The notes under the pieces were generated by a model that was not told the origin of the DNA, searched no databases, and saw only the letters and a list, made by a program, of their open reading frames with translations. 64,000 bases of DNA from Rutidosis leptorrhynchoides (taxonomy: Eukaryota; Streptophyta; Magnoliopsida; Asterales; Asteraceae): contig NC_092334.1 in assembly GCF_046630445.1 (NCBI RefSeq), positions 106,946,501-107,010,500 of the forward strand, in the 5' to 3' direction. Below are positions 1 to 14,585 of the stretch, in pieces. The translations under genes were made by a program, and so were the position numbers. The stretch's first letter is position 1; each line of letters begins with the position of its first letter.

Positions 1-987
1 CAGAAAAACTGTCCGCTAAAATTTTTCTCCTTAACACTTGTGCACTTTCAAAATTTACATCAAAATCATCAAAATACAAACGGGCAGCATAACGGCTAAA
101 ACTCAACACTTTGGTAAAATATTCTGCCCTGGACACTCAGTCGGTCGACTGACTCTTACAGTCGGTCGACTGTCGACACAACCGGTCGACTGACATTCCC
201 AGTCGGCCGATTCATTTGGTATATCCACAATCGGCCGAAAGTCAATACTCAGTCGGTCGGTTGTCTGTCAATCGGTCGGTTCACTACGTAGGTCGGTCGA
301 CTGTCGACTGACAGTCGGCCGACTGTGTTCATCTTCTTCAGAAACTGAACATAGGCTACGGACTTCACGCTAAATTCACCAAAACTCGATCTAGAGCTCG
401 TTTTCGACATCAAAACTTACCACAACTCAATTACTACATGTTATAGACTATAAACCCACAACAATTTGACCATAACAACACTTAAATCACTTGTTTTGAC
501 CCAAATTCAAGCTTTTGAACAAATACACTTAAAACACCATTTTCTTGAAGATTAAAGCATGAAAAGCTATGAATCTTACCTTGTTAGAATCAGCAAATCA
601 CAAGGAACACGAAAATGTAAATGATTCGAGCTCTAGATCAAAGATTAGAATTAGGGTTTGATTGTAGGTGAAAGGGAGGGTACGGGAGTGTTTGGGATTT
701 TTCTAGAAATGGGAAGAAGAACACAGCCCACTAGTCACTTAATTGGGTTTAATTCCCACACTGTGTGACACACGGGTATTTATCAGTTATCTGATATCTT
801 TCGTACATCATTTGGCAACCCAAACGAAGTCCAAATTAAATAAACAAACCTGTTCTGTGACCCTTGTCACAAACTGGTCCTAACCACGTCATCAAATAAC
901 CATAAATGTTAATTAAAATAAAAACATATAAAACCACACAACGGAAAAATAGACCATTTCAACTAGGCCCGATTCAAGGATGTTACA
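1..987 (-). repeat. 3' LTR (partial) of the coding-less element
   Basis: This matches 5164-6150 at all but about seven positions and ends at the shared GTTACA terminus (981-987). It contains a dense block of GTCGAC and CGGCCG palindromes at about 138-327. The rest is AT-rich. Its outer end lies left of the window. Confidence 0.85.
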
Positions 988-3900
988 AATCTACCCCCCT
1001 TAAAGAGATTCCGTCCTCGGAATCTGGTCTACCAAAACAAGTAAAGTCACAGGTTCTAATCACATCCACTGTTCTCTAATCTAAGTGCTAGTCAAACGTA
1101 CGATACACAAGTACTCCAACACACATAGTCGGTTAAATCACCACCAGGGTCTTTCTCATCAACAAAATCAACAAATTTACTTACCAAAATCAATAACCAA
1201 ATCAAAACTCTTATCATTTAAAACCAACCACCGTTTCTAACAAGATGTAAAGGATAACTAACTTTCATGACAAACACCGTCAATAATAATTATGGTTACC
1301 ACAAAGTTCGTAGTTCTAACAATCAGCATTCTCAATTTCCACGGTCCTCTCATAGATCAAGGTCCATATCAAATCACTATGTCATCTGTTATCAACAAAT
1401 TACTCATTTTGTCATAGCATCTATCTCTTTTATGCAGTTATCTTTCTTAAAAATTTCTAAGTACATGCAACAGATATTCCTCTAATTCACTAAATTCCAA
1501 TCATACAGCACAATAGTCAGACAATTTACTACACAATTGACCATAGTATCACACTCTTCTCTTGCACACGTAAGTAAGTACCATCGGTCAATCATATTTC
1601 AAAAACTGCGCAAGTCATTTTCTATCCGAGTTCTAAGATAAAAGGATAACAACTCATCAGTGCAATACCATCTACCGTTAAACTCCTTTTAAACAGGAAA
1701 CAACACATAGACAATACATCAATCCGTCATCGATTCTAATAAATTTTCACACTTTTTCCCCAGTCATAGGTAATTGTTCACCATTTAACCCATCAATTAT
1801 CACTAACATTTTGGTTTCCGTCAATTCTCCATAAAAAGTTCTACATTAGAACGACAATTGCACATCACACATCATAAAGACGAATGGAAATCCACTTTTA
1901 ATTCATCATATGTAAACCATATCATCAGGTTACGAGATTACCCATTAGATAACTCCATCGAATTTTCCAATTCAATTCATCTAAACCATAAATTCGTCGT
2001 CATCACATTACTTGAAAACACTTGTTCAATCAATTCCCGCAATTTCTGAACCACAATGTCAACACTGGTTCACTAAACTTACCCAAATTTGTAGTTACAT
2101 ACCCATTACTAACCAGGTATTTAAGAATTTAACCACAATTCTCGCAAGAATATTATTATATATACTCAATAATCCATCGACTAGAATATATCTCTGATCA
2201 TCTCTTCAACAATAAGAATTATTACAAACACGATTCTCAAACCACTTTCAATCATACCATCAATGATTTATACTAACGGATATCCACGTATACTGTTATG
2301 ACACGGTTATTAACAAGTTATATCCATCAAATAATCTCAGCATACAAATCGGACACCGCACACTACCTCAGTAAGGTTATCACTTGGTTAAAACTCCATT
2401 AAGATTCGCAATTTAACAATGTTTAACCAATAATAAACCAATATCTAATTCCAGTCCAACGATCAATACCAAATCTGAAAGTCAACTTCTGATCAAAATC
2501 CTCTGAAAAATCGCAATAAACCGACATTAAAGGAAATTCCACTAATAAATATCAATCATTATCTATCAAGTTTCTTTCTTTAAGAAGATTTCATATATAC
2601 ATAATCAAACTATAGTTTACAATCCATCGAAACCATATATATACCAAACATCAATTATCATCTTATTCGTCACTTGCTACGTCTCCTCCGACTCCCGAAA
2701 CTACTGCATGATTTACCATGATGTATTTTTGTTGGCCAGACGTAATACATCATCCTAAATCATATTTTCATTTCGAGTATTTCGGAGCAAGTCCCTAATC
2801 AAGTCTGTCAATCTATCACAGTATGTTCCTCTGGTCACTGATAGTTACAATCCACTAATACAAATTTATTCTAACGTAAAGTTTCTAACTGGATCACCTG
2901 ATTGCAACTATCTCGGTATACTAACGCACCTGTCACAATCACACTGTTCGAATTTACCCAACTGATCCACTTTTGCAAACACACTGGTAAATCCTGACAT
3001 TTCTACCCAAATCCTCTACAGTTACAACTGTTAAATGAAGAAGTTATAGTTCCCTCAGAACATGATATCATCAACCAATAACTAACCCCATCATTACCAT
3101 TCATATCCCTGGAGATTACAATCGTCAAGTACAAATGTCACACAACTCTCAAAGTATAGGAATATATTAAATCATACCATGCAATTCCAACGATGTTCCA
3201 ATCACAATTCTAAGTCAAAAGTCACATATTCTCTAAAGGGTTCACACGGTTCACCGCCCACATTCCCGCCGTATATAGTCACAACTGTCAACTAATGAGA
3301 TCTCACTACCGTTGGAAATAATCATGGTCAAACCATACCAATTTACTCTAAGAAAATACTAGCCACGATATTCCCAAAACATCGTTCGACACTTCCACTG
3401 ATCTTGAAGTCAGTAGTACAATTATTATCTAATCTAAGGTCAAGTCAAAGTCTGTCTCTATCTCCTCAAGAGACCAAATAAGGAAAGCCTCCCCCAATAA
3501 ATTTCTAAGGACCATACACAAGGTGATGTTAAACCAAAGTAGGAAGATAGTTCTACTTGACAACCCTACAGGTTCCACACAACAAGTCCAAGCATATAAT
3601 ATCACTACTAGGCCAGTCACCTACTGTTTCAGTCACAGTCTGTAAACCTACAGACTACATATCATACGGCCACAAACTAAGGTACAAGTCTCGGGTCAAG
3701 AAATAAGGGAACTACTACCTAAACAGTCCCCACTGGTCACTACGTGTGTCCAACCAGTCTATGGTAAAGAGAAAGACTTCTTACAAGTCTTAATTTAATA
3801 CAACCAAAGTACGCATAACAATATCAGATCAACTCCGGACTAACAGGCCAATCAAAATCAGTCATACTAACTAATACCTAAAGCATAGTACTTAACAAAT

Positions 3901-5100
3901 CTAACATGTTGCATACAATAAAAGTAGCAAATCCAAACTAGCATGTAAACACGCTACAGTAACTAAGCCACTATGTACTAGCTAAAAAGGAAAATTTTCT
4001 AAAGCCATTTAACCGTTTCCACTACCACATCAAACAACATTTATGAAGCATACATATCCACAAATGACGACTTACAATATGCACTAACAAATTACAAAAT
4101 GTAATAAAACACGTACCGGCATTTAAGTCATCTTATGTATCACAAGCCTCCGTCAACATCTAACAAGCTCCAACTATATCATCTGTGGGGTTTCTCCCCT
4201 CCTGTCCAACAACAAGAGCAGAAGATCACCCGGCTGATAAAGTCTGTGCCCCGGACCCCACCCCAGAACTCAATCTCTGATTTGCCGAACACTGTAACGC
4301 TTTGTATCCCATAAGTTGATAAATCCTCTATATATATATTATCTCTGCAAGAATCCAACTTCGCCTCTTGATTTATCATACCACATCACACATTTAACAT
4401 CGCAAGAAGGAATCATACCCCAAAGTAGAACAACATGTACCTGTCACTCCTCATCTTTTACAAAGAACCCATATCGTTTCATCTTTATCCTTCTACTTGA
4501 TTAAATCCAATAAACTTCCTAATTCACTGATCAATTTAACCTGGAATACCTAATAGGTCGAGTACACCAACTCCGTCCATAGTATACAGGCCATAGTATA
4601 CATAAGTGTTATACTAATCATGTCACATAGTCTAACACACAAACATCACCCAGTAGTGCAGTCTACAGAGACTCCGGCGGTTCGGCCAAACCATTAACCT
4701 CCAGTTGATCGGGCTGGGGTTTACCGGAAGTTCCTCCTACATACCGTGCTGCATAAATCATCCACACGCGACGTACGCATCATTCAAACATATACTACAC
4801 GGATGCAAATAGGCTACCACATGAGGAACCCAACCCGCAGGTTGATCTCTCCTATCGAATTAGGCTACCACAAGATAGGGACGCACTGGGCTCCAGCAGA
4901 CAAGCATCAACTAACATGCAGTCATCACAAGGTACTAACTAATCACAACAATAAGTATATCTAACAAGCATGGCAATCATAATATAACATGCTACAATAT
5001 ACTATATTCTCCGGTTAGTCCCACTCACCAAATACCAGCAAACGAGAAGGTATTCAGCTATCTAATTACTGAACCTTCTCTTTCTCCTTTTCTCCTGAGA
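988..5100 (-). other. Non-coding interior of the LARD-like element
   Basis: About 4.1 kb between the LTRs. The plus strand is visibly rich in A and C and poor in G over most of this stretch, so the sense (minus) strand is T/G-rich. No open frame is longer than about 72 codons in either direction, and none carries a recognisable retroelement motif. I could not find a primer-binding site of the TGGTATCAGAGC type near the inner edge of the right LTR, so that LTR boundary stays uncertain. Confidence 0.6.
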
Positions 5101-5163
5101 AAACATATACACAAGTTAGTTTCTGTCCGTTAACACCAAATAACACAATATAAAAATTTTTGT

Positions 5164-6150
5164 CAGAAAAACTGTCCGCTAAAATTTTTCTCCTTAACAC
5201 TTGTGCACTTTCAAAATTTACATCAAAATCATCAAAATACAAACGGGCAGCATAACGGCTAAAACTCAACACTTTGGTAAAATATTCTGCCCTGGACACT
5301 CAGTCGGTCGACTGACTCTTACAGTCGGTCGACTGTCGACACAACCGGTCGACTGACATTCCCAGTCGGCCGATTCATTTGGTATATCCACACTCGGCCG
5401 AAAGTCAATACTCAGTCGGTCGGTTGTCTGTCAATCGGTCGGTTCACTACGTAGGTCGGTCGACTGTCGACTGACAGTCGGCCGACTGTGTTCATCTTCT
5501 TCAGAAACTGAACATAGGCTACGGACTTCAAGCTAAATTCACCAAAACTCGATCTAGAGCTCGTTTTCGACATCAAAACTTACCACAACTCAATTACTAC
5601 ATGTTATAGACTATAAACCCACAACAATTTGACCATAACAACACTTAAATCACTTGTTTTGACCCAAATTCAAGCTTTTGAACAAATACACTTAAAACAC
5701 CATTTTCTTGAAGATTAAAGCATGAAAAGCTATGAATCTTACCTTGTTAGAATCAGTAAATCACAAGGAACACGAAAATGTAAACGATTCGAGCTCTAGA
5801 TCAAAGATTAGAATTAGGGTTTGATTGTAGGTGAAAGGGAGGGTACGGGAGTGTTTGGGATTTTTCTAGAAATGGGAAGAAGAACACAGCCCACTAGTCA
5901 CTTAATTGGGTTTAATTCCCACACTGTGTGACACACGGGTATTTATCAGTTATCTGATATCTTTCGTACATCATTTGGCAACCCAAACGAAGTCCAAATT
6001 AAATAAACAAACCTGTTCTGTGACCCTTGTCACAAACTGGTCCTAACCACGTCATCAAATAACCATAAATGTTAATTAGAATAAAAACATATAAAACCAC
6101 ACAACGGCAAAATAGACCATTTCAACTAGGCCCGATTCAAGGATGTTGCA
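5164..6150 (-). repeat. 5' LTR of the coding-less element (shared part)
   Basis: This is a copy of 1-987 and ends at 6150, where the flanking DNA becomes a different LTR family. The inner boundary lies somewhere left of 5164. The palindrome-rich block recurs at about 5301-5490. A 77-codon minus frame that covers the inner part has no recognised domain and is probably fortuitous. Confidence 0.85.
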
Positions 6151-7835
<1,685 letters not shown>

Positions 7836-8084
7836 GAATTAGTAAAAAGAAAATAATACTTATCATGTAGTAAATGTAATAATAATAATAATAATAATAA
7901 TGAGACTAAAAAGAATCCTAAACAAATACATCCTTATGTTGACTAAAAATAAATAAAAATTAAAAAAAAAAGGAAAGTATAAACTAGTACATCCTTATCT
8001 TGACTAAAAATAAAATTATAAACTAGTATACATATAGTCAATTTTGGTACATAAAATATGTATTTTTATATTGAAATTTTAGGC

Positions 8085-8092
8085 TATAAATA
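8085..8092 (+). promoter_or_regulatory. TATA box of the outer LTR
   Basis: TATAAATA lies in a GC-flanked context, with a pyrimidine-rich leader containing repeated TTTCT about 60 bases downstream. This fits a Pol II LTR promoter. Confidence 0.6.
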
Positions 8093-8958
8093 CTCATGAA
8101 TGCAAGCATTAAACTTGCACCATTTCTCACACTTACAAAGTGTTTCTTTCTTTCTCTCCATTATCATCTTTGTTCTTACACTTCATTATTAGTATTCTTA
8201 ATCAAGAATCAAACCACTAAAGGTAGTTATAAGCCTACTGAATTATAACATATTATTATTTATACATAAAATACTACGACGAAGTCATGAGCGGGTCATT
8301 TCAAAACGGGTTTTATGAGCGGGATAGAGCTAAGGAAAGTATGGGTTATAGCTATAGAGGTTATGGGTATTGTTCGTGAGGTCAACCTAGCATTTGTAAT
8401 GTCCGTTACATCTGCGTACTTTTTCCTGCAATATTGAGTCACAATATTGATACGTGAGTGATGTTTTCATTTTCAATTATTATTATTATTACTATCGTTA
8501 TTATCACCAAGGTTATAATCAAGATAACGTGCGCTATATATGAACCTCAACGCTACTTAAGGCCTAGGGTGATCCTTGGTACCATTATGGGACGCTTGTG
8601 GATCTCGAATGCCAAACATAGATTTTGGTCAAGAGATCATGGGCCAACCGGTAACAACTGATCATTCAAGTGACTTGTATGATAACAACAAGATTTGAGA
8701 TTGTCGTACAACGTCTTGTTAAAGATTATAACCCGAACTTTCTATAATTGGAAAGTTACTAAAAGTGGAAAATTTCCATAGATAGTAACCTTTCGGAAAA
8801 TGGAATTTCTTTTAGAAAACCATTATCATTGGTATAGTTACCATACTTATGTCTATTAGACAACATCTGATCGTACATTCTATCTCTAGGTTGAGATCCC
8901 GGTCACTTATTTTCATTCATTTCATTCCTTTCAAGGAATACTTCAACTGCTATTTAAG

Positions 8959-9785
8959 GTGAGTTTTCATAGTTCCCTTTTTATCTATATTTTTGGGCTG
9001 AGAATACATGCACTATTTTATAACTGTTTTATAAAATGAATACAAATACTAAAACTAATTTTTCGTGAGTTTTCATAGTTCCCTTTTTATCTATATTTTT
9101 GGGCTGAGAATACATGCGCTACTTTTATAACTGTTTTTATGAAATGAATACAAATACTAAAACTGATTTTTCGTGAGTTTTCATAGTTCCCTTTTTATCT
9201 ATATTTTTGGACTGAGAATACATGCGCTACTTTTATAAATATTTTTATGAAATGAATACAAATACTAAAACTGATTTTTCGTAAGTTTTCATAGCTCCCT
9301 TTTTATCTATATTTTTGGGCTGAGAATACATGAGCAACTTTTATAACTGTTTTTATGAAATGAATACAAATACTAAAACTGATTTTTCGTGAGTTTTCAT
9401 AGCTCCCTTTTTATCTATATTTTTGGGCTGAGAATACATGCGCAACTTTTATAACTGTTTTTATGAAATGAATACAAATACTAAAACTGATTTTTCGTGA
9501 GTTTTCATAGTTCCCTTTTTATCTATATTTTTGGGCTGAGAATACATGCGCTACTTTTATAACTGTTTTTATGAAATGAATACAAATACTAAAACTGATT
9601 TTTCGTGAGTTTATAGATCCCTTTTACTCTTTACATTTTGGGCTGAGAATACATGCGCTACTTTTATAACTGTTTTTATGAAATGAATACGAATACTAAA
9701 ACTGATTTTTCGTGAGTTTATAGATCCTTTTACTCTTTACATTTTTGGGGCTGAGAATACATGCACAACTTTTATAACTGTTTTA
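8959..9785 (+). repeat. 108-bp minisatellite, eight copies
   Basis: Copies begin at 8959, 9065, 9173, 9281, 9389, 9497, 9605 and 9712, each starting GTGAGTTT or GTAAGTTT. The spacing is 106-108 bp. Within each unit the blocks 'gggctgagaatacatgc' and 'gaatacaaatactaaaac' (or one-base variants) recur. The last two copies share a variant beginning with 'tttatagatcc'. Confidence 0.95.
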
Positions 9786-9892
9786 CACGCTAGACACAAG
9801 TACCAACTTTAAACTATGCTATACCCGGCTATGTCCGACTAAATCCCTAACCGACAAGTATAAACACAACTTGTCTTTGGGGCAAACTTTGA

Positions 9893-9980
9893 ATAACTTT
9901 TGGATCTGCGTGATCTACTAATTGGTCCATGTGAGACCAAGCTTATGAATAACTTTTGGATCTGCGAGATCTACTAATTG
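9893..9980 (+). repeat. 56-bp minisatellite, left part (about 1.5 units)
   Basis: Unit landmarks are 'gaccaagcttatgaa', 'aacttttggatctgcg' and 'gatctactaattg'. The array is cut at 9980 by the Gypsy element and resumes at 18734. Confidence 0.9.
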
Positions 9981-12412
9981 TGTAACGACCCCGACAAATC
10001 GTCAAGTGACGGCGTCGGCTACGTGGGTCCCATTACCTGATTATAAGTCTTTAAAATAACGTTTGACCAAAATATGTCGCCTTCATTTCAAAATAAAGAT
10101 TGTTTCAAAGTTTACAAGAATTGTTCAACCAAAAGTTAAGTTACAACGTTATAGATACGATTGAAATCTAGGCGACACGGTTTAAAGTAAAGTCAAAAGA
10201 CGCTCCATGAAATGCATGTATACTCGACATCGGATGCAAGTATCAAATAGTAAGCGGAAGCATGTTTCACATATCGTGCAAGACCTGAGAAAAACATAGA
10301 AATCTGTCAACGAAAACGTTGGTGAAATCATAGGTTTAAGTAAGTAAGTACAAGTGAACCACAAGATTTGCATCAATGAAATAATAGTAATACATTCCAA
10401 AAGTTTGTTTCACGAGCACCCAATTATCAAAGCTTAACATTCCTTCCATTGTATACCCCATCACTTAGTGCTAGAACAAACACTGATTCTCGAAAATATA
10501 TTTCATCCGTAGACGGTAGCGAACCGTCAAGGATGAGGGTTGTCAACCCATATGGCCATATAACATAAGTTCTCGCTTACACCCGGCAAGTGTAATTAAT
10601 GATAATCGAATTGAGGATTTTGTTCTAAACTCGTATGTAGAATGTTTGTTTTCCCGTTCTTGTGTTCACTTAGTTCAAAAGAATCGTTTATGTTTTCTCA
10701 TCCCAATATAAGTTCAAAAAGAGTAAAAGTGGGACTATGATCTCACCTTGAGTGCACGAGTAGTAAAGTACTTCGACAAGTAAACGTGTACAAAGAACAA
10801 TGCTAGTCTTGACCTAAACAATAGGTTTGTATCAATAACGGTAAACACGATAGGTCAAAGGTGTTCAATTAGTCCTATGGCTCGTTACGACTCGATTAAT
10901 ATAGCATGTGAATCAATTAGTCAAGTTTCATGCACGATACAAGTAACTAAGCATGTTAGAACGATCGTATAATTGTTTGGTTAAGTTTGACTAAAAGTCA
11001 AACTTGGTCAAAGTCAAGGTCAACGGGGTCGGGTCGGGTATCCGACAATTTTCCCATGATGAGAAATCATTTATGAGCAGAATGGCCAAGTTTCATGTTA
11101 ATCGGAGTTACGGTTAAGCGGGAAACATTTTGTGAAAGGAAAAATAAAAACAAAAATGAGCTGGGCATATGCGCGGCGCGCAAAGGGTTGCGCGGCGCGC
11201 ACCCAAGTGTAAATCCTGGTCAGAACTTAACCAAAGGGGGTAAATATCTGGGATTTCTGTTTTGCGCGGCGCGCGGGTATATGCGCGGCGCGCAATACCT
11301 GGGAAACATGCAGTTTGCAGAAAAAGACCAAGTCACGAACCAAAACTCAAATTAACCTATTTTATGAACCGAAAACATCCAAAATGCATACTATATATCG
11401 TCGGAAAAGTAATTTGACAAGGAAAACAACTAAACACGTTTCATCAAACAAAAACATCAATTTCAATAACCGATTTTCCGTCAAGTGATCATTAAGAATC
11501 CATTTTCAAAGTTTCAAGTTCATCAATCGCATTTTGAGTTTCGGGAAACCAATTCACACATATGATGTGCCGTTTTGAAGGTAATCAAGCATACAATCCA
11601 ACTAAATACTTACTAATAATAATCCATGGCATTCAATGCATCAAATAATCACTTCAAGTTCTTCAAACCCTAACTCAATTCCACCAAAAATCAATAATCA
11701 AGCTCATGAAGTTTTCTAAGGCAACCTACACATCAAATTGAAGCTAGTGATGCTAGTAACACAATTAAAACATCAACTTTCAACATCTAACAACATATGA
11801 TCATCCAAAATTCAAGAACAACACACCAAAATTCAAGTTCATGCTAGTTACACTAAAACAACGAGATCGAGCATATAAATCATATATTCATGTTAGACTT
11901 GAGCCATAGACACTAATTAACACTTTTATAAGTTAAAAACATCAAGAACACAAAATCTAGTGATTTTAGAAAGTTACCCAAATGAGATGAAGTTGGTACC
12001 AAAATGAAGAGGATGAAGAGAGGATCACGAAAATGTAATTTGTTTTGAAGTTTGCTTCCAATCCCGAATTTAGATGATGATTTTATGAAGTTGGGGTTTG
12101 TGTGTGTGTTCTTGCTAGAGAGAAAGAGAGAGAGAGGGAGATGGTTGAATGGTGGTGATTAGGGTGGACTAGTTGACCTAGTCAACTAGTTTGCCCCGTG
12201 TCAATTTTAGTCCCTCGAGTTTAGAAGCGGTGCGGGATTTAACCGATCGAATATTTTAAATTACACGAGAGTACGGGAGACGTTATCTTCCAACAACGAG
12301 AATATTTAAAATGTTACATAACAAAGGATACGAATCTAGATACGAAGGGTATTATTTAAAAAGAAAAAGACGGGCGTTAAAATAATTTAACGGAAAAATG
12401 CGGGATGTTACA
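9981..12412 (-). repeat. 3' LTR of the minus-strand Gypsy element
   Basis: This is a direct repeat of 16307-18738. On the minus strand it starts TGTAACATCCC and ends GGGGTCGTTACA. It contains four GCGCGGCGCGC palindromes (11171-11293) and a cluster of TTGAC words (10987-11024). Confidence 0.95.
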
Positions 12413-12430
12413 TTATCCACACCTCAAAAG
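12413..12430 (-). other. Polypurine tract of the minus-strand Gypsy element
   Basis: Read on the minus strand, the run CTTTTGAGGTGTGGATAA directly precedes the 3' LTR start. The block CGGGACGAAATTTC just before it is identical to the block before the 3' LTR of the plus-strand relative at about 32404. Confidence 0.75.
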
Positions 12431-12539
12431 AAATTTCGTCCCGAAATTTAGTTGGAAGTAGTAGTCGATATCTCTTACTCGAGACTTTACGTTGTCAATG
12501 CTATGAATAAGTGAAAGTACGTTCTTGAGGGTTCTCATG

Positions 12540-12865
12540 AATTTGGATAGTCAGGGTTTTACGTTGCATTAAGGTTCGGTTTTTACGATCCCCGGTTTCA
12601 ACTGGTTTTCCTATGAAGAGAAGTTTGTCATCGATAGTTGATGTATCCAGCAGGATTGCACGTTCCTGTTCCGCAGGACACGTTTCTAAGTTTGTTACAC
12701 GAAATGTAGGGTAAACGGAAACTTAATTGAGTCGGAAGTTCTAAACGGTAGGGAGCGGTTCCAATACGCCCCAAGGTTTCAAAAGGGTTAACATGTCGCG
12801 GGTTTAACTTTCCCTGATTCCCGAAACGGATTACACCCTTCCAAGGTGCGGGTTCTCAATATTAC
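12540..12865 (-). pseudogene. Decayed integrase C-terminal region
   Basis: Read on the minus strand, this aligns by eye with about 31960-32210 of the plus-strand Gypsy element. The shared blocks include the codons for an [10 protein letters not shown] motif and for R-I-G-T-x-x-Y-R-L-x-L-P. Many substitutions, small indels and stops break the frame. It is the last part of a pol that once ran through the interior. Confidence 0.75.
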
Positions 12866-14099
12866 GCGGTTACACACTGGGATTTGTGAGGTTCTCCTCT
12901 AAGTTTGGTATAACTCTTCTGGCGACAATGGGTTGTCTCGAGCCCTTCTCGGACTTGAACGATCTCAATTGTTGTTTCTTGATGGAGTTCAGATTTCGGT
13001 GGTTGATGCTTTGGTTAAATGAACAGGGGTATGACATTAGCGGTCATATAAGGTTTCGAAAAGTGCGCGTGAACACACGAGTGGTAACTACTGTTGTAAG
13101 AGTGATCTACTAAAGGTGACAATACGAGTTTGTGAGATGTCTTTCCAAGACGTAAATCGTTCGTTTGCTCGGTTCGTCAGTTTGTGGGTGGTACGCGGTA
13201 CTCATGTCTAAGCGGGTTCCCAAGGTTTCTTGTAAAACTAGAAGTGAAACGAGTATTTCGATACAGAATAATTGACAAAGATACACCGTGTTGGAATAGA
13301 ATCTCTTAAGATACGTTTGAACAAGTTAGTTAGGGTTCGAAAAATGTTCGTTAGGACTATTCACCCTCGTGGCGAATACTTATGTAATATGAGGAGTTTC
13401 TCTATCCATGGAGAAATGTTACAAGGAGTTTCTTTAAACGGAAATGCGAACGGTAAAGATAGTAGTGAAATGAGGACTTAGAATAGGATGAGTTTACATC
13501 TCGAGGTTGCTATAACGTGCCTCTAGTTGTCAAAAGTTGAAGTCTGAAAGAGAAACGAGGTAGTACACGTAGTTGTATAGTTCGGGGTTGAATAATAGTT
13601 GATCGATTATCAGAAACACAAGGGCGTTAAGTCAAAGAAGAGTGAAGTATCGTTGGATTGTGTGTTATCTTAATTTCCAGTAATATCAGACGGTAACGGT
13701 GAAATAACAGAGGCATGTAGTGTGGTACGTGATGACAAGAATATTGATCGGATCCACAATTTAGTATTCGAATTCTTCGTGCAAAATAACGAATTTCCGT
13801 CCCGTTGATTTCGAGTCGAGGGAGTATGCCTTTCGGCGTCCAAGTAGAAATATTTCCATATTTGAGTCCCATCTGGTGTTGTATGAATTTAGCTAGAAAT
13901 GTTGGTGTGAAGAATCACGCTCAAGGTTCGATCGCGGAGAGATTAAAGTCGTGTAATACGAGAAAAGTCAGAAATGAATCTTCGGTAACAACCGGTGAGA
14001 TCTAAGATTTTTTTACGAATACAAGTCTGAGTTGGGAGAGTTTCCTGATTACATGTGGCTTGATTTCGAGATTGATTGTAATGCCTTGACCATTAACTT

Positions 14100-14554
14100 C
14101 ATGGTCTAGAAAATTGGACTTCGTTCAACAGAAATTCTCACTCGGAGAATTTGGTATAAAGTTGCTCTTTTCTCAAAAGTTCGAGCGTAAGATGGTGATG
14201 TTGTTCGTTTTCCTTCTTTACTTAAATAAGTTAAGATGTCATCTATAAATACGATAACAGATTAGTCTATATGAATTTGCATACGCGGTTCAAGAGGTTT
14301 ATGGATACGGGCGAGCCCTAAATAAATCAAGCGGTACTAAGAGAGATTTACAACTAACGTTGCGAGTTCGGAAAGTGGCTTAGGAGACATCGTCTCACTT
14401 AACCCCCAATTGATGATAACCGGAACGGAGGTCGATTTGGAACATACGGGATTCGTGCAAATAATCATGAGGTCATGGATGCGAGGGAGAGGGTATCGGT
14501 TTCCAACCGAAAATTACTCAGTTCACAATAATCTATACAAGATGATGGGGAAAC

Positions 14555-14585
<31 letters not shown>

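Larger units (their letters stand above)
1..6150 (-). mobile_element. Non-autonomous LTR retrotransposon lacking coding capacity (minus orientation; left end outside window)
   Basis: Positions 1-987 and 5164-6150 are near-identical direct repeats with a constant offset of 5163 and no indels. I count seven substitutions in 987 bp (near 230, 368, 594, 622, 917, 945 and 985). On the minus strand each repeat begins with TGTAACATCC or a one-base variant. A purine-rich tract (complement of about 988-1010) lies just outside the left copy, as expected of a polypurine tract before a 3' LTR. The element therefore runs right to left. The left LTR is cut by the window edge, so full LTR length and target duplication cannot be seen. 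The interior has no frame above about 77 codons and no recognisable Gag, protease, RT or integrase. It resembles a LARD (large retrotransposon derivative). Confidence 0.85.

Noticed and set aside
1267-2197. Short plus frames in the coding-less element
   Set aside because: Each is 61-72 codons, without motifs and on the antisense strand of the element.
11095-11355. 86-codon frame present twice (also 17421-17681)
   Set aside because: Both copies lie inside LTRs across the GC palindromes, and the duplication is explained by the LTR pair. No recognised domain and no related frame in the diverged LTR.
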